From contig NZ_FYDL01000013.1 in assembly GCF_900187505.1 (NCBI RefSeq), positions 98,175 through 162,174 on the forward strand: DNA of 64,000 bases, given 5' to 3'. Of the stretch, positions 23,914 through 32,916 are shown piece by piece. Position numbers and translations under genes: made by a program. The notes under the pieces are model-generated. The model was not told the origin of the DNA. It made no database searches and saw only the letters and a list, made by a program, of their open reading frames with translations. Each line of letters starts with the position of its first letter. Positions within the stretch are counted from its first letter, which is position 1. The stretch is from Pseudomonas sp. Irchel s3h17. Lineage in GTDB: Bacteria; Pseudomonadota; Gammaproteobacteria; Pseudomonadales; Pseudomonadaceae.

Positions 23914-25509
23914 TCAGTGCGTGGCATCCGGCAAACCATGATGGCGTTGCCACAACGCCCGGTAACGCTGTTCTTCCTCTTGCCAACGCTCGTCATCCCA
24001 GCCCAGCCGGGGCTGGCACAGACGACGAATGGCCGGCAGCTCATCCGCCGCGCCCCTGGCCAGCAACAGCCCGACTCGGGTGCGGCGCAGCAGCAGGTCA
24101 TCCAGGTGCAGGACCATCTCCGCCTCGCAGGCAAAGGCCAGTTCCGCCCACAAGGTGTCACTGCCGCCCACGGTCTCGCCGCCCAGCTGTTCCAACAGCT
24201 GCGCCAACCGTGGCAGGTCGCGGCCATGGCGCCCGGCCAGGCGTCGCCACTGACGGCCACTCAGGCCAGGAATCGGCAGTGCCGGCACGGCGGCAAACAC
24301 CGGCGCGCCATCATCGCTGACAGGACGGCCGAGCATGGCCGCGCAGGCCTTCAACACCTCAATGGCCTGGGGGCGAAAGGTGGTCAGTTTGCCGCCGGCC
24401 AGGGTCACGCAGCCGGGCTCCTGCCACAGCACATGCTCACGGGCTTCATCCGAGGGTTTGCCCTGCTGCTCGCCGCTGGCGCTGCCCACCACCGGGCGCA
24501 CCCCCGACCAGGTCGAGAGCACATCGGCAGCTCCCACTTCGGCCGCAGGGAACTGCCGGGTGCACGCTTCCAGCAGATACTCGAGCTCCTCGCCGCTGAT
24601 GCTCGCGCTCTGGTCCAGGTCCTCGCGGTGATCCAGGTCGGTGGTGCCGACCACCGTGGCGCCTTCCCAGGGGAACACAAACACCGGCCGGCGATCGCGT
24701 GGGTGCAAGAAGGTGAACGCCTGTGCCACCGGCAAGCGCCAGCCCGGCAACAGCAGATGACTGCCACGCAACGGCCGCAACTGCCGGCCAGCGCTCGCCG
24801 GGCGCAAACGCTCGGCCCAGGCGCCGGTGGCCACCGCCAGTGCGCGACAACGCACCTGCAGCGACGCCCCTCCTTCGCAATCCTCGACCTGCACCCCGCA
24901 AACCCGCCCGTCTTCGCGCAACAACTGCTGCACCCGCACACCGTTGAGCGCCAGCGCGCCATCGGCCCGGGCCTCGGCCAGCACGCGCATCACCAGGCGG
25001 GCGTCATCGGTCAGTGCATCGACAAAACAGGTCCCGCCCAGCAGATCGTCTTGCGCGACGCCCGGTGCCAGATAACGCATCTGTTGCGCGTCATAAAAGT
25101 GATGGCTACGCCGCCCGGCCAGGGCGTCATAGACCGTCAACAGCCCACCCATCACCCGGGGGCCGGGAAAGCCGCCACGGTAATGGGGCATCAGAAAACT
25201 CATGGGCTCCACCAGCCCCGGAGCTTCTTCGAGCAGGCGCTGGCGCTCGTGGACCGAGTCGCGGGTCAGGCGCCACTGGCCCTTGGCGATGTAGCGCAAG
25301 CCGCCATGGACCATTTTCGAAGAACGACTGGACGTGCCCCACGCAAAATCACGCTGCTCCAGCAGCAGGCAACGCCAGCCGCGACGCGCCGCTTCACGCA
25401 GGATCCCGGCGCCGCTGATACCGCCGCCGATGACGATCAGGTCCCAGGTTTCGTCCGCCAGCGTCGGCAACACCTGCCGTCGCCACGCCGCATTCCAGTC
25501 CAGGCTCAT
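23914..25509 (-). CDS. GlpD-like FAD-dependent glycerol-3-phosphate dehydrogenase/oxidase
   Basis: The 531 residues carry an N-terminal Rossmann FAD motif WDLIVIGGGISGAGILREAA, the family box TSSRSSKMVHGGLRY near residue 60, and VFPWEGATVVGTTDLDH mid-protein. Length and motifs match GlpD/GlpO and EryB, which oxidise polyol phosphates and pass electrons to quinone at the inner membrane. ATG 25509 has AGGAG eight bases upstream. It starts just after the AGPS-like gene and ends 21 bp before the kinase start, so it is the middle gene of an operon. Kinase plus phosphate dehydrogenase is the classic polyol route; the AGPS partner is unusual. Probably not the housekeeping glpD. Confidence 0.82.
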   Translation of the reverse strand: MSLDWNAAWRRQVLPTLADETWDLIVIGGGISGAGILREAARRGWRCLLLEQRDFAWGTSSRSSKMVHGGLRYIAKGQWRLTRDSVHERQRLLEEAPGLVEPMSFLMPHYRGGFPGPRVMGGLLTVYDALAGRRSHHFYDAQQMRYLAPGVAQDDLLGGTCFVDALTDDARLVMRVLAEARADGALALNGVRVQQLLREDGRVCGVQVEDCEGGASLQVRCRALAVATGAWAERLRPASAGRQLRPLRGSHLLLPGWRLPVAQAFTFLHPRDRRPVFVFPWEGATVVGTTDLDHREDLDQSASISGEELEYLLEACTRQFPAAEVGAADVLSTWSGVRPVVGSASGEQQGKPSDEAREHVLWQEPGCVTLAGGKLTTFRPQAIEVLKACAAMLGRPVSDDGAPVFAAVPALPIPGLSGRQWRRLAGRHGRDLPRLAQLLEQLGGETVGGSDTLWAELAFACEAEMVLHLDDLLLRRTRVGLLLARGAADELPAIRRLCQPRLGWDDERWQEEEQRYRALWQRHHGLPDATH

Positions 25510-25514
25510 GGCCG

Positions 25515-27110
25515 TCACTCCTGCAGCAGGGTGCCAGGGTTCAGGCGCCCCGCCGGATCGAAATGCCGGCCCAGGGCCTGCAAGGTATCCATGGCCAGCG
25601 CGCCCTTTTCCCGCAACAGGTAGGGTGCGTGATCCTTGCCCACGCCATGCTGGTGACTGATGGTGCCGTGGTTATCGACGATGGTCTGGCTGGCCGCCTG
25701 CTTGAGTGCCTGCCAGCGCGCCAGCGTGGCCGGGTAGTCGGCCGCCGGACGGAACACGTAGGTGGTGTAGATACTTGAGCCTTCACCGTAGACATGGGAC
25801 AGGTGGGTGAACACATGGACCCGCTCACCTTCGGCGGCCAGGCCATCGCGCAGGCTGTTTTCGATGCGGTTGAGCAGGTTGTCGACATTGCTCCAGTCGG
25901 TCGCGGTTTCCAGGGTGTCCACCACGTAGCCGGCGTTCCACAGGTTCTCGCGCAGATAGGGAAAGCGGAAGCGGTTCTGCGCCCACTTCTTGCCCAGCAG
26001 GGTACCGGTGAACACCCCGCCAAAGGCCTTCAGGTGTTGCCGGGCCTGGCTCAGGGACAGGGCATTTTGCCGCCGGTTACCGGTCACGCCAAAGGTCAGC
26101 AGGCATTTGCCCGCGCCGGCACCGCGCAGGGCCAGGTACTTCTCCAGCCAGGCAATCTGCTGCGGATGGCCCGCCAGGGCCAGCTGGGTTTCGGTTTCCA
26201 CGGCGTTGGACAGGCGCAGCATCGACAGCGGCACGCGGGCCTGGGCCAACTGGCGGATGGCTTGCAGGGCACGGCTCCAGTCGGGCAGGAACACACCGTA
26301 GAAGCGTTCATCGGCCGGCAGCGGGCTGACCCGCACCTTGACCTCGGAAATGATCCCGAAACGGCCTTCGCAGCCCAACACCACTTCGCGCAAGTCTGGA
26401 CCGGCCGCCGAGGCCGGGAACGTCGCGATTTCCAGTGGCCCGGCGAAGGTTTCCAGGGTTCCGCCCGCGAACAACTGCTCGATGCGCCCGTAGCGCAAGG
26501 ACTGCTGGCCACTGGAGCGACTGGCCACCCAACCGCCCAGGGTCGACAACTCCCAGGACTGCGGAAAATGCCCCAGGGTGTAGCCCCGTGCGCGCAGCTG
26601 ACTCTCCACCTGCGGCCCGGTGGCACCGGGGCCGAAGGTGGCCAACAGGCTCTGCTCATCGAGATCGAGCAGGCGACTCATGCGCGCCAGGGACACGGTC
26701 ACCACCGGCCGTGCGGACAGCGGTGGGTTGATGTGCCCGGCCACTGAGGTGCCGCCACCATAAGGGATCAGGCACAGGTCCTGCTCCTGGGCCAGTGCCA
26801 GCAACTGACGGATCTGTTCGGCACTCTGCGGGAACGCCACCGCATCAGGATAAATGCCTGGCGCGCCTTCACGCAGGGCCAGCCAATCCGACAGGCTCTG
26901 GCCGCGGGCATGCAGCAAGCGGTCGTGGGCACCGACACTGTAGAGCGGGTGTTCGTCGAGCCGCGAAGCCGGCACCCTGGCCAAGGCCGCCTCAAGCGTG
27001 GCATCGGGCAGCGCCTGGCCGGTGCCGACCCGTGCCGCGAGAAACCCCGCCCCCTGGGCCGGCAACTCGACCACCGTGGTTGCATCCCCCCAGCCGTTCC
27101 AGCGTCGCAT
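25515..27110 (-). CDS. FAD-binding oxidase of the alkylglycerone-phosphate synthase (AGPS) type
   Basis: The product is 531 residues. The PCMH FAD-binding domain (about 85-270) includes LIPYGGGTSVAGHI and LGGWVASRSSGQQSLRYG. The C-terminal cap resembles AGPS, with HLSHVYGEGSSIYTTYVF and TISHQHGVGKDHAPYL. In AGPS the latter carries a run of three histidines; here the middle position is Gln. AGPS exchanges an acyl for an alkyl chain on dihydroxyacetone phosphate in ether-lipid synthesis; bacterial relatives are mostly uncharacterised. AAAAGGA precedes the ATG at 27110. It is the first gene of the operon with the GlpD-like and FGGY enzymes and diverges from an AraC gene. Ether-lipid or alkylglycerol metabolism is a hypothesis. 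Confidence 0.78.
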   Translation of the reverse strand: MRRWNGWGDATTVVELPAQGAGFLAARVGTGQALPDATLEAALARVPASRLDEHPLYSVGAHDRLLHARGQSLSDWLALREGAPGIYPDAVAFPQSAEQIRQLLALAQEQDLCLIPYGGGTSVAGHINPPLSARPVVTVSLARMSRLLDLDEQSLLATFGPGATGPQVESQLRARGYTLGHFPQSWELSTLGGWVASRSSGQQSLRYGRIEQLFAGGTLETFAGPLEIATFPASAAGPDLREVVLGCEGRFGIISEVKVRVSPLPADERFYGVFLPDWSRALQAIRQLAQARVPLSMLRLSNAVETETQLALAGHPQQIAWLEKYLALRGAGAGKCLLTFGVTGNRRQNALSLSQARQHLKAFGGVFTGTLLGKKWAQNRFRFPYLRENLWNAGYVVDTLETATDWSNVDNLLNRIENSLRDGLAAEGERVHVFTHLSHVYGEGSSIYTTYVFRPAADYPATLARWQALKQAASQTIVDNHGTISHQHGVGKDHAPYLLREKGALAMDTLQALGRHFDPAGRLNPGTLLQE

Positions 27111-27322
27111 GCGTGTGTCCTTTTCCGGTTCTTATAGGTGACATTTCAGGCGCCTATACTAGCCAGCCGCCCGGACCTGTCACGGTCGCATCGGGCCAGT
27201 TCGAGTAGCCAATTGAGTCAACCCGCGCAGCCGGCTCAGCCATTTACTTTAGCTGTGGTTTCAAATTACCTTTCAGGGTATTCGCCCGCGCCAGCGCGTG
27301 CTTCGATCAAAGGAACCCGATC

Positions 27323-28351
27323 ATGCAATCCCTTGGCTACACCTCGGTTCCCCCGCTGCTCAAATACGTGCGTCACGCCGAACAGCTGGGCGTGGCCATC
27401 GAGCCTGCGTTGGCGGCGGCCGGGTTGCAGGCCCGACAATTGAGCGACAACAGCCTGCGCTTGCCGGGCGAAGCCCATGAACGCTTGCTCGACTACTTCT
27501 GCGAACACTCGGGCGACCCGTTGTTCGGGCTCAATTCGGCGCGTTTTGTCCTGCCCAACTCTTGGAGCGTGCTGGGCTACATCACCATGAACTGCGCGAC
27601 CCTGGGCGATGCCATGAGCCGGATCATGCCCTTCGAGAAGCTGGTGGGCGACATGGGGGTCAGCCGCGCCGAACTCCAGGGCGACCACGTGCACCTGATC
27701 TGGACCTGTCGCCATCAACGCCCACGAATCCGTCGGCACCTGGTGGAAAATGTCCTGGGGTCCTGGTTGCAATATGCGCGCTGGATTGCCGACACCCAGC
27801 TCTCACCCGCCGCGATCTGGTTCGAGCACGGCATGCCGGCGGACACCGACCTGGCGCAATACGAGCAATTCTTCGACTGCCCGGTGCTGTTCAACCAGCC
27901 GTACTCGGCGCTCATTACCCCGCTGCCCTACCTGCAGTTGCCCCTGCGCCAGGCCGATGCGCAATTGCTGCGCACCCTGGAAGAACACGCCCTGGGCTTG
28001 ATGGCCACGCTGGAAGACGCGTCCCTGGAGCAGCGGGTGAAGAACATCCTGCGCCAGTTGCTCAAGGAAGGGCTGCCGCGCAAGGAACAGGTGGCCGAGC
28101 AGTTCGCCGTGTCGGTGCGCACCCTGCAACGCCAGTTGCACCAGGCCGGTACCACTTACCAGCAAATCCTCGATGACCTGCGCCAGGAACTGGCCGAGCA
28201 CTACCTGCTCAACAGCGCCTTGCCGATCCAGGACATCGCCCAGTACCTGGGCTTCACCGAACCGCGTTCCTTTCACCGCACCTTCAAAAGCCGACGCGGG
28301 ATGCCACCTGGCGAGTTCCGCCAGATGCACCGCGCGCCGGACGAAGCCTGA
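27323..28351 (+). CDS. AraC-family regulator with arabinose-binding-type N-terminal domain
   Basis: The protein is 342 residues. Residues about 20-205 form the Arabinose_bd-type domain common in pseudomonad regulators (OruR-like), and the C-terminal HTH_18 includes EQFAVSVRTLQRQLHQAGTT and LPIQDIAQYLGFTEPRSFHR. It diverges from the AGPS/GlpD/FGGY operon across 212 bp and is therefore its likely activator. An AAAGGA about 10 bases upstream of ATG 27323 is a plausible ribosome site. The inducer is unknown. Confidence 0.88.
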   Translation: MQSLGYTSVPPLLKYVRHAEQLGVAIEPALAAAGLQARQLSDNSLRLPGEAHERLLDYFCEHSGDPLFGLNSARFVLPNSWSVLGYITMNCATLGDAMSRIMPFEKLVGDMGVSRAELQGDHVHLIWTCRHQRPRIRRHLVENVLGSWLQYARWIADTQLSPAAIWFEHGMPADTDLAQYEQFFDCPVLFNQPYSALITPLPYLQLPLRQADAQLLRTLEEHALGLMATLEDASLEQRVKNILRQLLKEGLPRKEQVAEQFAVSVRTLQRQLHQAGTTYQQILDDLRQELAEHYLLNSALPIQDIAQYLGFTEPRSFHRTFKSRRGMPPGEFRQMHRAPDEA

Positions 28352-28354
28352 GGC

Positions 28355-28723
28355 TCAAACGCAGATCGCGTTGGTGAACACCAGCCGGTTGCCGAACGGA
28401 TCATTGATCGTCATGTCCTGACTGCCCCAGGGCATGGTCTGGATCTCGGGATGGGCATAACGATAATCCTTGGCCAGCAACTGCTGGTGGAACGCTGGCA
28501 GCGCATCGGTCTCGATACGCAATGCCGACCCCGGCGTGGCGTCGCCATGGTGTTCGGACAAGTGCAGCACACAGTCGCCCCGCGACACCTGCAGATACAC
28601 CGGGAAATTCGCCTCGAAGCGGTGCTGCCAGTCGAGGCTGAAGCCTAGAAAATCGACGTAAAATTCCAACGCCTTGACCTCGTCGAAGATCCGCAGGATG
28701 GGGGTGGTTTTTCCAAAACGCAT
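28355..28723 (-). CDS. VOC (glyoxalase / bleomycin-resistance fold) protein
   Basis: The 122-residue protein is made of two beta-alpha-beta-beta-beta modules: LRIFDEVKALEFYVDFLGFS at the start and MPWGSQDMTINDPFGNRLVF at the end. This is the glyoxalase/bleomycin-resistance superfamily, whose members bind metals or sequester drugs. AAGGAG lies seven bases upstream of ATG 28723. Its stop is three bases from that of the convergent AraC gene. Substrate cannot be predicted. Confidence 0.85.
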   Translation of the reverse strand: MRFGKTTPILRIFDEVKALEFYVDFLGFSLDWQHRFEANFPVYLQVSRGDCVLHLSEHHGDATPGSALRIETDALPAFHQQLLAKDYRYAHPEIQTMPWGSQDMTINDPFGNRLVFTNAICV

Positions 28724-28790
28724 GGCGCAGCTCCTTGGGTGAAGGGGCTCATCATATACAAGGAACGAGTCTTGATACGATCGCCAGGTC

Positions 28791-28814
28791 GTTCCCGCGC
28801 TCCCGCGTGGGAAC
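28791..28814. repeat. short GTTCCC...GGGAAC palindrome, truncated copy of a larger repeat
   Basis: GTTCCCGCGCTCCCGCGTGG followed by GAAC resembles the ends of the inverted-repeat element at 31127-31234 (GTTCCCACGC / GCGTGGGAAC). It lies in the gene-free 581-bp stretch 28724-29304 before the multi-copy element at 28859. Confidence 0.5.
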
Positions 28815-28858
28815 AATCGACGATCGACAATCAGGTCATTGCCAAACACCACCCAGGC

Positions 28859-29180
28859 CGACCGGCAGGTCGCCGTGCTCTTGCTCTTGCTCTTGCTCTT
28901 GCTCTTGCTTTGGCTTTGGCTTTTGATCCACCCGCCCCTTCGGTAGGCCGAGCGCAGGCGTTCATCAGGGGAATGGCGCGCAGCGCCCCTCGACGCAGTC
29001 GAGGACATCGCATGGAGGTCGAGCGAAGCCGACCGGAGGGCGATGCCCCCTGAGGAATGCCGGAGCCGAGGGAACCCCGAGCCTTGGCGAGGGGCCGGAC
29101 GCTCGGGGCGAGACCTTTGGTTACTTTGGGGCGTTTGCCAAAGTGACACGCCGTAAGGGCGGAACCATAAGTAGCCGTAA
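28859..29180. repeat. multi-copy intergenic element with a TTGCTC hexamer tract
   Basis: The element begins with about eight tandem hexamers (TTGCTC, then TGGCTT variants) at 28875-28928. It continues through a GC-rich stretch with several short inverted repeats (CGACGCAGTCG, CTCGGGGCGAG-like) to GCCGTAAGGGCGGAACC near 29150. From memory, near-identical 300-400 bp sequences recur many times in P. fluorescens-group genomes, always intergenic; I cannot check that here. The hexamer tract is translatable only as a repetitive Lys/Ala/Arg string on the minus strand and is not a gene. Confidence 0.55.
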
Positions 29181-29304
29181 CCGCAGCAACGGATATGTAC
29201 ACCGCACCTGCACGAGAATGGCCGGCCACCAGACCGCCTTCGCTGGCAAGCCAACGCCTACAAAAGCTCGGTGCACACACGCAGTTCAGGGTATCTACAT
29301 AGCG

Positions 29305-30762
29305 TTAACGAAACCCCACCCGCAAATCCCCATCCCGCGCCAGAAACCGCCCCTCCCGCCGCCCATTCGCCTGACCATCGACATAACTGCGCACCCCGTT
29401 GACCCACACCCCGTCGATCCCTTCGGCCGAACGCTGCGGGTCATTGAAATCCGCCACGTCCCGCACCCGCAACGGATCGAACAACACCAGGTCAGCCCAG
29501 TACCCTTCGCGAATCTCGCCACGCGCCTTCAAGCCAAAACGCGCCGCCGACAACCCGGTCATCTTGTGCACCGCGGTGTGCAGCGGGAACAGGCCGACAT
29601 CACGACTGAAATGCCCCAGCACCCGGGGAAACGCCCCCCACAAACGCGGATGGGGAAACGGGTCTTCGGGCAGGCCGTCGGAGCCGATCATCGACAGCGG
29701 ATGGGCCAGAATGCGCCGCACGTCCGCCTCGTCCATGCCGTAGTAGACCGCACCGGCCGGTTGCAGGCGACGGGCCGCGTCCAGCAGCGACATGCCCCAC
29801 TCGGTGGCGATATCGATCAAGTCGCGACCACTGACCTCCGGGTGCGGCGTGGACCAGGTGATGGTGATGCGGTGGGCATCGGTGACTTGCTTGAGGTCCA
29901 GGGTCGAAGAGCTCGCCGCGTAGGGATAGCAATCGCAGCCCACCGGATGGGTTTTCGCCGCCAGCTCCAGGGACGCCAACAACTGCGGGCTGCGCCCCCA
30001 GTTGCCGGCGCCGGCACATTTGAGGTGGGAAATGATCACCGGGCTCTGCGCCTGCCGGCCGATCTGGAACGCCTCGTCCATGGCCTCCAGCACCGGCTCG
30101 AACTCACTGCGCAAGTGGGTGGTGTAGACCGCGCCAAAGGCGGCCAGCTCGGCGGCCAACTGCTGCACTTCATCGGTGGATGCCGAAAAGGCGCTGGCAT
30201 AGGCCAGGCCGGTGGACAGCCCCAGCGCACCGGCCTCCAGGCTCTCGCGCAGTTGCTCGCGCATCGCGCTTATTTCCTCGGGCGTGGCAGTACGGAACAG
30301 GTCGTCCAGGTGATTGCTGCGCAGTGCCGTGTGCCCTACCAATGCCGCCACATTCACCGTCGGATGGGCGGCTTCGACCGCCGCGCGGTAATCGCTGAAG
30401 CGTGGGTAAACAAAGGCCGCCGGGGTACCCAGCAGGTTCATCGGATCCGGCGGATCGCCACGCAGGCTCACCGGAGAGGCACTGATCCCGCAGTTGCCGA
30501 CGATCACCGTGGTCACGCCCTGGCTAAGCTTGGGCAGCATCTGCGGCTGGCGGATCACCACCGTGTCATCGTGGGTGTGCACGTCGATGAACCCTGGCGC
30601 GAGCACCCGGCCAGCGGCGTCGATTTCCTCATCGCCACGGGCGCCCTGCAAGTCACCGATGCGCTGGATGCGCCCATCCACGATGCCGACGTCGGCGGGG
30701 TACGCGGGGCGGTTGCTGCCGTCGATGACCGAGGCGTTGCGAATCAGCGTGTGGTACTGCAT
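29305..30762 (-). CDS. N-acyl-D-amino-acid deacylase (D-aminoacylase)
   Basis: This is a 485-residue amidohydrolase-superfamily enzyme. The metal motif is GFIDVHTHDD, later ligands lie in THLRSEFEPV and PVIISHLKCAGAG, and the catalytic Asp is in SMIGSDGLPEDPFPHPR. It hydrolyses N-acyl-D-amino acids to the free D-amino acid in the cytoplasm. ATG 30762 has GGGAG seven bases upstream. It directly follows a remnant of an RpiR regulator, the usual partner of this gene. Companion genes of the typical locus (RidA, D-amino acid dehydratase, transporter) are absent. Confidence 0.88.
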   Translation of the reverse strand: MQYHTLIRNASVIDGSNRPAYPADVGIVDGRIQRIGDLQGARGDEEIDAAGRVLAPGFIDVHTHDDTVVIRQPQMLPKLSQGVTTVIVGNCGISASPVSLRGDPPDPMNLLGTPAAFVYPRFSDYRAAVEAAHPTVNVAALVGHTALRSNHLDDLFRTATPEEISAMREQLRESLEAGALGLSTGLAYASAFSASTDEVQQLAAELAAFGAVYTTHLRSEFEPVLEAMDEAFQIGRQAQSPVIISHLKCAGAGNWGRSPQLLASLELAAKTHPVGCDCYPYAASSSTLDLKQVTDAHRITITWSTPHPEVSGRDLIDIATEWGMSLLDAARRLQPAGAVYYGMDEADVRRILAHPLSMIGSDGLPEDPFPHPRLWGAFPRVLGHFSRDVGLFPLHTAVHKMTGLSAARFGLKARGEIREGYWADLVLFDPLRVRDVADFNDPQRSAEGIDGVWVNGVRSYVDGQANGRREGRFLARDGDLRVGFR

Positions 30763-30763
30763 G

Positions 30764-30946
30764 TCAGTCTCCCAGCGGCAGATGGTCATCGCCGCCACGG
30801 TAATCGTCGAGGGCCAGCTTGATCCGCCGCAGGCGCTCCTGGTTATCTTCAGGTTGCGCCAGTGCCAGTTCGGTAGCGAGCACGTCGATGGCCAGCAGCA
30901 TGCCGTAGCGCGCCGCCGTCGGTTTGTAGATAAACGACGATGCCAT
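30764..30946 (-). pseudogene. C-terminal remnant of a MurR/RpiR-family regulator
   Basis: Sixty residues, MASSFIYKPTAARYGMLLAI, then DVLATELALAQPEDNQERLR and RIKLALDDYRGGDDHLPLGD, match the very end of the sugar-isomerase domain of the RpiR regulator that normally precedes D-aminoacylase. A full protein has about 285 residues. The N-terminal HTH and most of the SIS domain are missing. The reading frame stops being recognisable at about 30946, where GAGGAG happens to precede an ATG. The stop is one base from the D-aminoacylase ATG, preserving the old operon junction. Likely a non-functional leftover of a deletion. Confidence 0.7.
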
Positions 30947-31126
30947 GCGGTACTCCTCGAAAAGGGTCACGTCGATGTGTTGTGAAACTCATTAATCATT
31001 TCGAGGATGGATTTTCAAACGAGGCGAAACTGACTTTCGCACACAAGCGAGAAATGTCGCTAACAGATATGCCGTGTCGCGATTAATGAAAATAGGCGGG
31101 CGGGATTTTCATGCAAGGCGCGTTGC

Positions 31127-31234
31127 GATCGTTCCCACGCGCAGCAAAGGAATGCCTCTACGGACACGCTGCGTCCGCACCTGAGACGTGGAGCGTCCCG
31201 GGCGGCATTCCCACGCGGGAGCGTGGGAACGATC
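31127..31234. repeat. inverted-repeat-bounded intergenic element
   Basis: GATCGTTCCCACGC (31127-31140) and GCGTGGGAACGATC (31221-31234) are perfect 14-bp inverted repeats around a 108-bp unit. Inner repeats resembling GGACGC/GCGTCC and GGAATGCC/GGCATTCC are also inverted. The element lies in the 302-bp gap between the RpiR remnant and gamma-glutamyltransferase. Such GTTCCCACGC elements recur in pseudomonad intergenic regions (recalled, not tested). Confidence 0.65.
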
Positions 31235-31248
31235 ATGGCGGACAGGGG

Positions 31249-32916
31249 TTACTTCACGACTTTACCCACACCTCGGCCGCGAGGGTCGGAAGCGGTTTCC
31301 AGGGCGCTGCCGTTGACGCGGATCGCCTGGATATCGCCCATTTCCCAGCCCTGGTCTTCCAGGGTGTAGCCCATGGTTTTCAGCTCATCGGCGACCTTGC
31401 CGGTCAGGGGCGCGTAGGCGTCGTAGTAGATCGTGTCCTTGGGCAGCAACTGGTGATGGACGCGTTGCGCGGCCACGGCTTTTTCCAGCGGCAGGTTGTA
31501 GTCATACAGGTTGTTCAGCACCTGGAAGATCGAGGTGAAGATCCGCGAACCACCTGGCGTGCCGAGTACCAGCGTGACCTTGCCATCGCGGGTCACCAGG
31601 CTGGGGCTCATCGACGACAGCATGCGCTTGCCCGGAGCGATGGCGTTGGCGTCGCCACCGACCACACCAAAGGCGTTGGCCACGCCGGGCTTGGAGCTGA
31701 AGTCGTCCATTTCATCGTTGAGCAGGAAACCCGCGCCTTTGACCACGACACCGCTGCCGTAGTCCCAGTTCAGGGTGTAGGTGTTGCTCACCGCATTGCC
31801 GTCGGCATCAACGATGGAGAAGTGCGTGGTCTGGTGCGGCTCCAGGCCCGGACGGACTTTCTCGGTCGGCGAAATGGCGTTCGGGTTGACCTCGGCTGCG
31901 CGTTTTTTCAGATACGCCGGATCGGTGAGTTGCTTGACCGGCACATCGGAAAACGCCGGGTCGCCAAGGTAGTCGGCACGGTCGGCGAACACGCGTTTTT
32001 CGATTTCCGCGAGCAGGTGAATGTACTTCGCCGAGTTCAGTTCGACGCCCTTGAAGTCGGCGGCGCGGTCTTCCTTGATCGCGATCAGTTGCGCCAGGGC
32101 GAGACCGCCGGAGCTCGGTGGCGGTGCGGTGTACAGGGTATTGCCGCGCCAGTTGACCGTCAGCGGTTCACGCCAGTTGACCTTGTAGTCGTGCAGGTCC
32201 TGCTTGCTGATCAGGCCCTTGTCGGCCTTCATCTGCGCGACCAGCAGGTCGGCGGTCTTGCCTTGATAAAACTCGCTGGCGCCCTTGTCGGCAATCCGCT
32301 CCAGAGTCTCGGCCAGCTCGGGTTGGCGGAAGGTTTCACCGGGTTTCATGCGGCCAAAATAATCGGCGAAGTTGGTCGTGCCGTTGAACAGTTTCAGCGC
32401 ATCTTCGCGGTACTGGTACTGTTTGTCCGCGACTTTGAAGCCGGTCTTGGCGTAGCCGATGGCCGGGGTAATCAGCTCGCTCCAGGGCAGCTTGCCGAAC
32501 TTCTTGTGGGCTTCCCACAGGCCCATCACCGTACCCGGTACGCCGGCAGCGCGAGCGCCGACCAGGCTGAGGTTCTCGATGACCTCGCCCTTCTCGTTCA
32601 GGTACATGTCGCTGGTCGCGGCTTTGGGCGCCGTTTCGCGGTAGTCGAGGAAGTACGGCTTGCCGTCGATGAACAGGGTCATGAAACCACCGCCACCAAT
32701 GTTCCCCGCTTCCGGGTAGGTCACCGCCAGGGTGAACGCGGTGGCCACCGCGGCGTCGACGGCGTTGCCGCCCTTCTTTAGCACTTGCGCCGCGACATCG
32801 GCGCCGTACTGGTTCGGTGCAGCCACGGCACCGCCTTCCAGCATTGCAGCAAACGACGACGAACTGGCGGCAATCGCCGCCGCCAGGGCCAGGGTCTTGA
32901 ACAACACAACACGCAT
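31249..32916 (-). CDS. ggt: gamma-glutamyltransferase precursor
   Basis: The precursor is 555 residues with a signal peptide (ALAAAIAASSSSFA, about 1-24). The mature protein autocleaves before the catalytic Thr of HQTTHFSIVDADGNAVSNTY, giving large and small subunits. The glycine-rich GNIGGGGFMTLF and the oxyanion segment MLSSMSPS are present. It works in the periplasm, hydrolysing or transferring the gamma-glutamyl group of glutathione. ATG 32916 is preferred because AAAGGA lies at a proper distance; the ATG nine bases earlier is too close. Confidence 0.93.
   Translation of the reverse strand: MRVVLFKTLALAAAIAASSSSFAAMLEGGAVAAPNQYGADVAAQVLKKGGNAVDAAVATAFTLAVTYPEAGNIGGGGFMTLFIDGKPYFLDYRETAPKAATSDMYLNEKGEVIENLSLVGARAAGVPGTVMGLWEAHKKFGKLPWSELITPAIGYAKTGFKVADKQYQYREDALKLFNGTTNFADYFGRMKPGETFRQPELAETLERIADKGASEFYQGKTADLLVAQMKADKGLISKQDLHDYKVNWREPLTVNWRGNTLYTAPPPSSGGLALAQLIAIKEDRAADFKGVELNSAKYIHLLAEIEKRVFADRADYLGDPAFSDVPVKQLTDPAYLKKRAAEVNPNAISPTEKVRPGLEPHQTTHFSIVDADGNAVSNTYTLNWDYGSGVVVKGAGFLLNDEMDDFSSKPGVANAFGVVGGDANAIAPGKRMLSSMSPSLVTRDGKVTLVLGTPGGSRIFTSIFQVLNNLYDYNLPLEKAVAAQRVHHQLLPKDTIYYDAYAPLTGKVADELKTMGYTLEDQGWEMGDIQAIRVNGSALETASDPRGRGVGKVVK

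Noticed and set aside
22315..25623. Long open frame (over 1000 codons) on the plus strand opposite the kinase and dehydrogenase genes
   Set aside because: It is a GC-rich antisense shadow: low-complexity composition, no family resemblance, and the minus strand has three well-supported genes. The same applies to several other long frames opposite kynU, recB, recC and DUF1302.
28875..28928. Hexamer tract as a coding repeat
   Set aside because: The minus-strand frame through it is a repetitive Lys/Ala/Arg string that runs into the VOC gene only by chance; the VOC gene has its own ATG and ribosome site at 28723.
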